NCBI RefSeq assembly: GCF_000802185.1
Contig: NZ_KN676113.1
Coordinates: 5,216,028-5,280,027 of the forward strand
Direction of reading: 5' to 3'
DNA: 64,000 nucleotides
From: Belnapia sp. F-4-1
Lineage (GTDB): Bacteria > Pseudomonadota > Alphaproteobacteria > Acetobacterales > Acetobacteraceae
In this document: piece by piece, positions 57,486 to 64,000 of the stretch
Layout of the letters: each line of letters opens with the position of its first letter
Position numbering within the stretch: the stretch's first letter is position 1
Notes under the pieces: generated by a model
Told to the model about the DNA's origin: nothing
The model's database searches: none
Seen by the model: only the letters and a program-made list of their open reading frames with translations
Translations under genes and position numbers: made by a program

Positions 57486-58405
57486 GCAGCCACCAGCGCT
57501 GCCAGCGCCGTGCGGACCTCGGCCACCTCCAGCGCCGCGAGGCGTGGGTGGCGGAGGACGGCCACGACGCGGCCGCGCGGGGCGCAGAGGGCCGGGTCGC
57601 TCTCCGGGCCGAACAGCGCGAGGGTCGGGCAGCCGGCGGCGGCGGCCAGGTGGGTCGGGCCGGTATCATTGCCGATGGCGAAGGCGGCGCGACGGGCGAC
57701 GGCGCCGAGGCCGGCGAGGCTGGTGCGGCCGGTCAGGTCGATCACCGCCCCGGGCCGGGCGGCGGCGATGGCGGCGGCGAGCGGCGCCTCGGCCGGGCCG
57801 CCGATGACGGCGACGGGCAGGTCGAGGCCGGCGGCGAGCGCGGCGAAGCGCTCCACCGGCCAGCGCTTGCCGGGGCGGCCGGGCGAGGCGCCGGGGATCA
57901 GCAGGGCGAAGCGTGCCGGCAGGCCGAGGCTGGAAATGTCGTCATCCAGCCAATCCAGGGCGGGGGCGGGGAAGTCGGCGATGCCGGCCATCTCCAGCTG
58001 CTCGCGCTGGCGCTCGGCGGTGTGCATCAGGTCCCGTGCGGGGTTGGCATGGGGAAGGCTGGCGCCGGGGGCGATGCCGGACCATTCGGCGCCGCCGCCG
58101 ACCATCAGCCGGTAGCGTGAGGAACGGGACGAAGTCTGCAGGTCATAGACCCGCCCGAAGCGGGCGGCGCGCAGGCGGCGGGCGAGGCGCCAGACGGCAG
58201 GCAGGTCGGTCCAGGCAGGACGGCCATCCTCCCAGATGCGGTCGAACCAGGGGCTGCGGCGCAGCAGGCCGGCATAGGGCGGCGTCGTCAGCAGGGTGAC
58301 CTCGGCGCCCGGGTGATGGGCGCGGATCGCGGCGAAGGGGCCGAAGGCCTGCACCACGTCGCCGAGCGCGGCGAGCTTGATGACGAGGATCCGGCCGGCC
58401 GTCAT
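57482..58405 (-). CDS. Glycosyltransferase family 9 (heptosyltransferase-like)
   Basis: A 307-residue GT-B enzyme. Marks: RILVIKLAALGDVVQAFGPFAAIRAHHP at the N-terminus, LLIPGASPGRPGKRWPVERFAAL, and the C-terminal sugar-nucleotide site FAIGNDTGPTHLAAAAGCPTLALFGPES. It adds a heptose-like sugar to lipopolysaccharide core. ATG 58405 overlaps the GT4 stop (ATGA), so the two glycosyltransferases are co-made. Confidence 0.93.
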   Translation of the reverse strand: MTAGRILVIKLAALGDVVQAFGPFAAIRAHHPGAEVTLLTTPPYAGLLRRSPWFDRIWEDGRPAWTDLPAVWRLARRLRAARFGRVYDLQTSSRSSRYRLMVGGGAEWSGIAPGASLPHANPARDLMHTAERQREQLEMAGIADFPAPALDWLDDDISSLGLPARFALLIPGASPGRPGKRWPVERFAALAAGLDLPVAVIGGPAEAPLAAAIAAARPGAVIDLTGRTSLAGLGAVARRAAFAIGNDTGPTHLAAAAGCPTLALFGPESDPALCAPRGRVVAVLRHPRLAALEVAEVRTALAALVAA

Positions 58406-59517
58406 GCCAATTCCCGGTAGACGGCGAGCGTCGCCGCCTGCATCGCGGCCGTGGTGTAGTGGGCGAGCACATGGGCGCGGGCGGCCTCGCCGACCGCGGC
58501 ACGGCGGGCGAGCGGCAGGCCGAGCGCATGGCGGATGGCGCGGGCCAGGGCCTCCGGGTCGCAGGGGGGGACGCGCCAGCCGGTCTCGTTCTGCATCACC
58601 GTCTCGCGCGGGCCGCCGAGATCGGCGGCGATCACCGGGCGGGCCATGGCCTGGGCCTCGATCACCGTGCGGCCGAAGGCCTCGGGCTCGGTCGAGCAAT
58701 GCAGGACGAGGTCGGCGAGCAGCAGGGCGGCCGGCACGTCCTCGACATGGCCGGCGAAGCGCAGCCGGTCACCGAGGCCGAGGCGGGCCGCCTCCGCCTC
58801 CAGCTCGCGGCGGTAGCGAGGGCCGTCGCCGACCAGCACGGCAATGGCCTCGGGCGGCAGGTGGGCCATGGCCCGGAGCAGCACCCCCTGCCCTTTCCAG
58901 CGGGTGATGCGGCCGGGGAGCATCAGCACCGGTCGGCCCTCCGGCAGGCGCCATTCGGCGCGAAGCGCGGCAAGGCGGCCGGGCGGGACCAGCGCCGGAT
59001 CGAAGCTGCGGGGATCGACGCCACGGGGGATGATGCGGATGCGCGCCGGGTCGGTGCCGTGGCGCTCGCGGATATGGGCGGCGATGAAGTGGCTGATGGC
59101 GATGACACGCTCGCCCTTCGCCATGACCGAGTTGTAGAGCCGCTTGCCCGGGACGCCCTCGTTGTAGGTGCCGTGATAGGTGGTGACGAAGTGGGCGCCC
59201 GCCCGCCGCGCCGCCAGCATCGCCGACCAGGCGGGTGCGCGCGAGCGGGCATGGACGATGCCGACGCCTTCCGCCGCCGCCAGCCGGGCCAGGGCGCCGG
59301 CATTGCGGAGGATGCCCCAGGGCGCCTTGGTGCGCAGCGGCAGGGTGACGTGGGTGGCGCCGAGCCGTTCCAGCGGCCCGACCAGTGGGCCGCCGGCCGA
59401 GGCGACGAGGGCGCGGCCGCCGGCGGCGATGATGGCCTCGGCGATCTCGAGCGTGCCGCGCTCCACCCCGCCGGCGACGAGGCTCGGCAGCACTTGGAGG
59501 ATGGGCGGCAGGCTCAC
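58402..59517 (-). CDS. Glycosyltransferase family 4
   Basis: A 371-residue GT-B retaining glycosyltransferase: N-terminal LPSLVAGGVERGTLEIA, IPRGVDP in the linker, LPGRITRWKGQG, LVGDGPRY and the EX7E motif STEPEAFGRTVIEAQAMARPVIA. It likely adds a sugar to LPS or another surface polysaccharide. It starts with GTG at 59517 in a GTGA overlap with the Ldh-family gene. Confidence 0.93.
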   Translation of the reverse strand: MSLPPILQVLPSLVAGGVERGTLEIAEAIIAAGGRALVASAGGPLVGPLERLGATHVTLPLRTKAPWGILRNAGALARLAAAEGVGIVHARSRAPAWSAMLAARRAGAHFVTTYHGTYNEGVPGKRLYNSVMAKGERVIAISHFIAAHIRERHGTDPARIRIIPRGVDPRSFDPALVPPGRLAALRAEWRLPEGRPVLMLPGRITRWKGQGVLLRAMAHLPPEAIAVLVGDGPRYRRELEAEAARLGLGDRLRFAGHVEDVPAALLLADLVLHCSTEPEAFGRTVIEAQAMARPVIAADLGGPRETVMQNETGWRVPPCDPEALARAIRHALGLPLARRAAVGEAARAHVLAHYTTAAMQAATLAVYRELA

Positions 59518-60563
59518 GCGGCGATGGGGCTCGGCATGGCGAGGCCGGCGGCGGCGGCGCGGGCGGCGAGCGCGGGCGGGATGGAGGGGTGGAGGGCGAC
59601 GCCCTGCGCCATTGCCTCCGCGCGGCGCTGCCAGGCGCGCTCGCCGGGGAGGCGGGGCGGTTGGCCGGCGGCGACGGGCGGGTTGGTGCGGACGGCCTCG
59701 GCGAGCCAGCCGCTCTCGCGAAGGAAGCCCTCCGCCCCGCCGAAGCGGGCCGGGTCGATCACCAGGACCAGGACATTGGCGCCCCAGCCGCTGGGCGCCT
59801 CGGCGCGGCCATGGCCGGCAAGGCCCGAGGTCAGCGCCTCGACCAGCAGCCCGAGGCCGAAGCCCTTGTGGCCGGCGGCCATGCCGCCCAGCGGCAGCAG
59901 GGTGCCGTCCTCGAAGAAAGCTTCCGGGTCGTCCGTGGGCTGGCCTTCGGCGGTGAGCAGGGCATCAAAGGGGAAGCGGGTACCCTCGGCGCGGCGCCGG
60001 GCGGTCATGCCGTTGGTGGTGATGGACATGGAGATGTCGATCATCACCGGCCCGTCCGGGCCGGGCCAGCCGGCGGCGAGCGGGTTCGGCGTGATGATGC
60101 GGCGGGTGCCGCCCCAGGGGGCGACGGAGGCCGTCGCCGGGTCGGAGGACCAGATCTGGGCGACGAGGCCGCGCTGCACCAGGCGCGGGAGGTAGGCGGC
60201 GAGGCAGCCGATATGATGGCAACGGCAGATGGCCACGGCCGAGAGGCCGTATTCCGCGGCACGGTCGGCGGCGAGGTCGCCGGCGCGGCGGACCAGCCAG
60301 GGACCGGGGAGCTTGCCGCCGTCCCAGGTCTCGACGACCGGGGTGCCGGAAAGGACCGTGGGCTCCCCCCTGCCCTGCATGTCGCCGCTGGCGAGGCCGT
60401 CGAGATAGGGCGGCAGCAGGGCGAGGCCGTGGGTGTCATGGCCCATCAGGTCGCCCTCGACCAGGATCTCGGCCACCACCCCGGCCCTGTCGGCATCCAT
60501 GCCGCCGGCCGCGAAGAGGGCGGCGGCGAGGGTGGTGAGGTCGGCATGGGCGTAGCGGGTCAT
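59514..60563 (-). CDS. Ldh-family malate/L-lactate-type dehydrogenase
   Basis: A 349-residue LDH2-fold enzyme: GDLMGHDTHGLALLPPYLDGL, the active-site His pair in CRCHHIGCLAAYL, ITPNPLAAGWPGP, and GHKGFGLGLLVEAL. It is only distantly similar to the enzyme at 7702-8754. First in line before two glycosyltransferases with a 4-nt overlap, an odd partnership, so it may make or recycle a precursor, or be there by chance. The 234-bp gap upstream (60564-60797) holds a tRNA-3'-like fragment and nothing else recognised. Confidence 0.88.
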   Translation of the reverse strand: MTRYAHADLTTLAAALFAAGGMDADRAGVVAEILVEGDLMGHDTHGLALLPPYLDGLASGDMQGRGEPTVLSGTPVVETWDGGKLPGPWLVRRAGDLAADRAAEYGLSAVAICRCHHIGCLAAYLPRLVQRGLVAQIWSSDPATASVAPWGGTRRIITPNPLAAGWPGPDGPVMIDISMSITTNGMTARRRAEGTRFPFDALLTAEGQPTDDPEAFFEDGTLLPLGGMAAGHKGFGLGLLVEALTSGLAGHGRAEAPSGWGANVLVLVIDPARFGGAEGFLRESGWLAEAVRTNPPVAAGQPPRLPGERAWQRRAEAMAQGVALHPSIPPALAARAAAAGLAMPSPIAA

Positions 60564-60797
60564 CGGAGGCCTCGGCGCGATGGAGGGGTGTTCCTCGGGC
60601 CGGCGGGGGGATTCGTCAAGGCGGGGGTAAGGCGGTTCAAAACCTCAGTCAGAGATGCCGCAACGTCTTGTTTTGGCTGCGCACCAAGAGGAAAATTGAA
60701 TGTTTGAAGGATTTAGGCGGAGGTCCCTGGTTCGAGACCACGACCCAAGCTCTGACAATTTTCCTATACCAAACGAGCGGACGTCCTGTCCAGGAGT

Positions 60798-62171
60798 TCA
60801 GGCCGCCTCGCTCTGCAGAGCGGAGAGGAACGCCTTCAGTCCGCTCTGAAGTTCACGCTCCGTCTCGGTATCAGGGAAGACGAAGGCGAGTTGCAGCCCG
60901 TCGCTCATTCCAACAACGCGGCAGGCGACATCGGGCAGGCCATCGATCGTCAGACGCACCAGATCGCCGGATGCGACTGCGGCCCGGCTGTAGACCTTGG
61001 CGCCGCCGAGGGACAGGTTGGCGACCTGGCCGGCGACCGCTTCTCCACTGCCCGACGGCAGGACGGTGCAGCGACACCGCACCGGGATGCGCGGGTAGTG
61101 CCGCCGGTCGCCCTCCTCCAGGGTGGCGCGGACCAGGCCGACGAGCCGCCCCTGCAGCCCGTCGATCGCGGCCGCCACCTGGCCGGAGGTGCCATGCATC
61201 ATCCCAATGGACATCCGGTTGTCGTCGAGCTTCGCCGCCGCGCCGACCACCTTGGCGGTCGCGGCCTGTGCCGCCCGCGAGGCATCCTCCGCCGCGCGGG
61301 CGACGCTGGCCGCGGTTTCCGCCTGGAGGGACATCGCCTGCTCGACGGTTGCGGAGATGCCGGCAAGATCGCGCACGCCGGCGAGGATTGTGTCGACGGC
61401 CTGGGTGGTCCGGGTGACGCGATCCAGCACCGCGGCGATCCGCTCGGCGATGGCGGCATTGGCCTTGGCGGCCTCCGCGGCAAGCTGCTTCACCTCGCCG
61501 GCGACGACGGCGAAGCCTTTGCCGGCCTCGCCTGCGCGCGCCGCCTCGATGGTCGCGTTCAACGCCAGGAGGTTGGTCTGGCCGGCAATTCCCGCAATCA
61601 GCCGGGTGACGGCATTGATCTCGCCGGCGGCGACCGAGAGCTCGGCGACTAGGCGCTGCGCCTCCTCGCCCCGCTCGGCCATGGCGCGGGAGGTGGCGGC
61701 AGCGCGCGACACCTCTCCGGTCAGGTCCTGCACGACCTTGAGGATCGCGTCGGTGGCCTCGGCGGCGATGGCGGCTTCGGCCGCGCCGCGCTCGCTGTCG
61801 CCGCGGGCGGCCTGCATCTGATGCTCGAGCTCCATGCCCGAGGTTTCGAGCTGGTCAAGCTCCGCCTGCAGGTCGCGCGCGGCGGCGTTGACCTCGGCGA
61901 CCGCCTCGCCCGCCTCCGCCTCAATGCGCGTGGCCATCGCCTCGACCGCCGAAGTTCGGTCCGCGACGGGTGGGGGCGGCGCCGAAGTGGGCGCTGCCTC
62001 CGGTAAGGGCTGGGGCGGCGGCACAGGCTGACGGCAAAGCCGCAGCAGGCCGAATAGCCCGAGCGCCAGCAGGGGCAGGCCGAGCCAGGGAATGCTGCTG
62101 CCGAGAGCAAGGCCGCCAGGCGCGAGGCCGAGCGTCGCCAAGGTGAGGAAGAGGTGCGGGTGGAGCTTCAT
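60798..62171 (-). CDS. Methyl-accepting chemotaxis-type signalling protein with C-terminal PilZ domain
   Basis: A 457-residue protein. Two short hydrophobic helices (about 7-24 and 28-46) are joined by only a few residues, so there is no periplasmic ligand domain. A Pro-rich linker leads to a long coiled-coil signalling domain (about 75-310) with the conserved MCP tip [36 protein letters not shown] in pattern (191-226). Residues about 355-435 form a PilZ domain with RxxxR (Arg 357, Arg 361) and NxSxxG (Asn 385, Ser 387, Gly 390), the c-di-GMP-binding set. ATG 62171 overlaps the ligase stop (ATGA). It probably links chemotaxis-type or c-di-GMP signalling to an input that reaches it from the cytoplasm. 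Confidence 0.9.
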   Translation of the reverse strand: MKLHPHLFLTLATLGLAPGGLALGSSIPWLGLPLLALGLFGLLRLCRQPVPPPQPLPEAAPTSAPPPPVADRTSAVEAMATRIEAEAGEAVAEVNAAARDLQAELDQLETSGMELEHQMQAARGDSERGAAEAAIAAEATDAILKVVQDLTGEVSRAAATSRAMAERGEEAQRLVAELSVAAGEINAVTRLIAGIAGQTNLLALNATIEAARAGEAGKGFAVVAGEVKQLAAEAAKANAAIAERIAAVLDRVTRTTQAVDTILAGVRDLAGISATVEQAMSLQAETAASVARAAEDASRAAQAATAKVVGAAAKLDDNRMSIGMMHGTSGQVAAAIDGLQGRLVGLVRATLEEGDRRHYPRIPVRCRCTVLPSGSGEAVAGQVANLSLGGAKVYSRAAVASGDLVRLTIDGLPDVACRVVGMSDGLQLAFVFPDTETERELQSGLKAFLSALQSEAA

Positions 62172-63379
62172 GCAGCAGCCTCCCAATCGGTGAGTTTACC
62201 AAGCTCGGATACGGGCAAGGCGGGGCCGCAATCGATGCGTACCGGCCGCTCGGGGGCGGAGAGGGCGCTGCGGCACCAAGCCTCCAGCTCGGCGGCAAGG
62301 CGCTGCGGCTCCGCCCCGGGGGCGGGGATGGCGAAGGCTTTCAACCTCGGTTCGGCCAGGCGGGAATCGAGCCGGACCACGCAATCGGCGACCAGCGGAT
62401 GCTCGCGCAGGCGGGCGGCGATGCGGTCCGGGTAGACATTCACCCCGCCGACCTGCACGGCTCGGTCCTTGCGGCCATGCAGGTGGAACCCCCCCTGCTT
62501 GTCGAAGACGGCGTTATCGGGCAGCGGGACGGGTTGGCCGGTCTCGGCATCGACGATGCTGCCCGCCTCGCCAGGGCGCCACCAGGGCAGCAGGCGGAAG
62601 CTCTCCTCCGGCGCGATGCGGGTGGCGATGCCACCAGTTTCGGAACTGCCATAGACTTCCGTCACACGGCCGAAACCGACGCCGCGGAGCGCATGGTGGA
62701 TCCCGGCGGGCAGCGGCGCGGTGGAGGAGACGGCCTCGACATCGGCGGGCAGGATGGCAGGGCCGATCGAGCGCAGCAGGCCCGAGAACCCTGTCGGGAA
62801 GCCGACCAGGAGATCGCCAGGCGCAACCTCCCGCAGCAACCGGCCAGGGGCGAGGGCGCGCGCATCCTGCACCGGCAGGCCGAGCAGGTCCGGCAGCAGG
62901 GCGGTGAAGAGGAAGCCATAGATATGGTGCGCAGGGACCAGGGCGAGGATGCGACGGCGGTCGGCGAAGCGCCCTGCCCAGTGGGCGCCCTCGGCCAGGA
63001 GGCGGGCGGCGGAATGTGTGCAGGGGCGGCGCTCGCCCGTGCTGCCGGAGGTCGTGACGGTAAGGCCCGAGACGCCCTCGGCGAGGGCGGCACGCACCAC
63101 CTCGGCCCAGCCGGAAAGCGTATGGCGGGCCAGGAGGTAGTCCTCGATCCCTGTCTCATGCAGGTGGAAGAAGGCGTTGACGGCGGCGGCGCAGGTCAGG
63201 CGCTCGAGGCTGTCGAGCCCGAGGCCGGACTCGTCGAGCGCCAGGTCGGCGGGCCAGAGCGCGGCCTCCTCCGCCCGGATGCGGCGGCCGGCGGCGGTGA
63301 GCTCGGCGGCAAGCAGCGAGCGCAGGACGCGCAGCACGGCGCTTTCGGAGAGGTCGAGATGCTGTCGCGGCGTCATCAT
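62168..63379 (-). CDS. p-Coumaryl-CoA-ligase-like adenylate-forming enzyme of the PYP locus
   Basis: A 403-residue ANL-superfamily enzyme. AMP-binding motifs: [12 protein letters not shown] (P-loop), [10 protein letters not shown], and [17 protein letters not shown], with the C-terminal Lys in SELGKLTDW. It is shorter than plant 4CL, as are ligases beside PYP in purple bacteria. Residues about 12-95 resemble an acyl-carrier domain with Ser 57 in [10 protein letters not shown]. It would activate p-coumarate for attachment to PYP. Divergent from the PYP gene, 134 bp away, and coupled to the MCP/PilZ gene. ATG 63376 is an alternative start. Confidence 0.85.
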   Translation of the reverse strand: MMTPRQHLDLSESAVLRVLRSLLAAELTAAGRRIRAEEAALWPADLALDESGLGLDSLERLTCAAAVNAFFHLHETGIEDYLLARHTLSGWAEVVRAALAEGVSGLTVTTSGSTGERRPCTHSAARLLAEGAHWAGRFADRRRILALVPAHHIYGFLFTALLPDLLGLPVQDARALAPGRLLREVAPGDLLVGFPTGFSGLLRSIGPAILPADVEAVSSTAPLPAGIHHALRGVGFGRVTEVYGSSETGGIATRIAPEESFRLLPWWRPGEAGSIVDAETGQPVPLPDNAVFDKQGGFHLHGRKDRAVQVGGVNVYPDRIAARLREHPLVADCVVRLDSRLAEPRLKAFAIPAPGAEPQRLAAELEAWCRSALSAPERPVRIDCGPALPVSELGKLTDWEAAA

Positions 63380-63411
63380 CGGCAGAGGATGCGCCCGCGT
63401 GCTGAATTTTG

Positions 63412-63451
63412 GGTAAATGCCGCGCGGGCGATGCCGGGACGGGCGTTTACC
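63412..63451. promoter_or_regulatory. Inverted repeat between ligase and PYP genes
   Basis: GGTAAATGCC (63412-63421) and GGCGTTTACC (63442-63451) are inverted 10-mers with one mismatch, 20 nt apart, so the centres are 30 bp (about three helical turns) from each other. Further partial matches lie outside (AATTTT / GATTTT). The position in the divergent gap suits a shared operator. Confidence 0.5.
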
Positions 63452-63513
63452 GGATTTTCAGAAGAAGCGTGGCAGAGAGGAGCCGCATCATCCACAGCAA
63501 GGGAATGGTCGGC

Positions 63514-63888
63514 ATGGAGCTCATCAAGTTCGGGGCGGACAACCTCGAGAACCTGGTTGCGCAGGACCCGTCGCGGCTGAACCGCCTGCCCTTCGGTGCG
63601 GTCCTCGTCGATGCGAGCGGCAAGATCATGAAGTACAACAACGCCGAGGGCGAGATCACGGGACGCAAGCCGGAAGAGGTCGTCGGCAAGAACTTCTTCA
63701 CGGATGTCGCACCTTGCACGCGCGGGCACCTCTTCCAAGGCAAGTTCCAGGAAGGCGTCACCAAGGGCCAGGTGAACACGATGTTCGAATACGTCTTCGA
63801 CCACAACATGGCGCCCGCCAAGGTGCGGGTGCACATGAAGTCGGCTTCGGTGAAGGATGGCGTCTGGATCTTCGTGAAGCGGGTCTGA
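63514..63888 (+). CDS. pyp: Photoactive yellow protein (blue-light photoreceptor)
   Basis: A 124-residue single PAS-fold photoreceptor. All key residues of the Halorhodospira protein are present, numbered one lower: Tyr 41, Glu 45, Thr 49 and Arg 51 (YNNAEGEITGR) around the chromophore, Cys 68 in VAPCT for thioester linkage to p-coumarate, and Met 99 in the M100 loop. The residue equivalent to Tyr 98 is His 97, a spectral-tuning position. The start at 63514 is chosen because AAGGGA ends 9 nt before it; the in-frame ATG at 63505 has no spacing. Cytoplasmic, alone on the plus strand, divergent from the ligase. Confidence 0.96.
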   Translation: MELIKFGADNLENLVAQDPSRLNRLPFGAVLVDASGKIMKYNNAEGEITGRKPEEVVGKNFFTDVAPCTRGHLFQGKFQEGVTKGQVNTMFEYVFDHNMAPAKVRVHMKSASVKDGVWIFVKRV

Positions 63889-63903
63889 GCCTGGGTGGGT
63901 GGC

Positions 63904-63921
63904 GGCTCCCTTCAGGGAGCC
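63904..63921. terminator. Stem-loop after the PYP gene
   Basis: A perfect 7-bp GC-rich stem (GGCTCCC / GGGAGCC) with a TTCA loop, 15 nt after the PYP stop. There is no U-tract on the plus strand. It also covers the stop codon of the reading frame entering from the right edge on the minus strand, so it may serve both. Confidence 0.6.
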
Positions 63922-64000
63922 GTCACGTGCAGGGGCGGGCGGCGACCGCTGTTCCATTGTCCGCCGATGGCCCGCTCAATCTGCGCCGCCAGTTGCAGCA
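63912..64000 (-). CDS. Possible C-terminal end of a convergent gene
   Basis: An open minus-strand frame enters from the right edge and ends at TGA 63914-63912 after 28 codons, with a C-terminus reading IERAIGGQWNSG then Arg/Pro-rich residues. Codon bias and its end just at the hairpin suggest a real gene tail, but the stretch is too short to identify. It might be the next member of the PYP locus. Confidence 0.35.
   Translation of the reverse strand, partial: LQLAAQIERAIGGQWNSGRRPPLHVTAP

Overview
The window is one continuous stretch of very GC-rich bacterial chromosome with tightly packed genes, many joined by 4-nt ATGA or GTGA stop/start overlaps. Several traits suggest an alphaproteobacterium of the Acetobacteraceae, Roseomonas-like: the gene order purC-purS-small membrane gene-purQ ... 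purL-bolA-grxD, a roughly 100-residue L28 protein, an unencoded tRNA CCA end, and four orphan Bug-type tricarboxylate-transporter receptors. This placement is inferred from gene content; no search was run. No phage, insertion sequence, CRISPR array or replication origin was seen, and no gap between genes exceeds about 300 bases.

Layout. 1-6.7 kb: a truncated DNA-binding-like protein, a hybrid sensor kinase, a PPP-type phosphatase coupled to a solute-binding protein, a MaoC dehydratase and a small Gly/Tyr/His-rich secreted protein. 6.7-16.6 kb: a catabolic block, mostly on the minus strand. It holds a class V aminotransferase, a Bug receptor, a MaoC/FAS1-like hydratase, a class III CoA-transferase and a CitE-type lyase (together a plausible C5-dicarboxylate route to acetyl-CoA and pyruvate), then an NTF2-like protein, a membrane protein, an Ldh-family dehydrogenase and a second Bug receptor. 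A divergent FAD monooxygenase with a DUF2783-like partner follows. 16.6-20.8 kb: rpmB, then a plus-strand SDR, amidohydrolase, SnoaL-like and Bug cluster. 20.8-33.7 kb: a frameshifted RTX protein, a secreted oxidoreductase, tRNA-Tyr, a methyltransferase pair, an animal-type haem peroxidase with a partner of unknown family, and a minus-strand run of giant RTX protein, YcaO enzyme and BTAD/TPR regulator.

33.9-44.3 kb is mainly housekeeping: purine synthesis (purC, purS, purQ, purL), bolA, grxD and nadE. Into it are set a four-LCCL-domain OmpA-like protein between purQ and purL and an AAA+ ATPase with a textbook promoter. 44.4-52 kb is a second catabolic operon (CitE-type lyase, CoA-transferase, flavin monooxygenase, Bug receptor, AtuA-like, DUF4387) under a divergent LysR regulator. 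52.3-60.6 kb holds a GST, two transporters, two dehydrogenases, DUF2188, two glycosyltransferases and a second Ldh-family enzyme.

The most striking part is the right end, 60.8-63.9 kb. It encodes a photoactive yellow protein with all chromophore-pocket residues. A p-coumaryl-CoA-ligase-like enzyme carrying an N-terminal carrier-protein-like segment is divergent from it. Translationally coupled to that ligase is a methyl-accepting chemotaxis-type protein that has no periplasmic sensor domain but a C-terminal PilZ (c-di-GMP) domain. This looks like a blue-light sensor, its chromophore activator and a candidate output protein in one locus. Tyrosine ammonia-lyase, the usual p-coumarate source, is not in the window.
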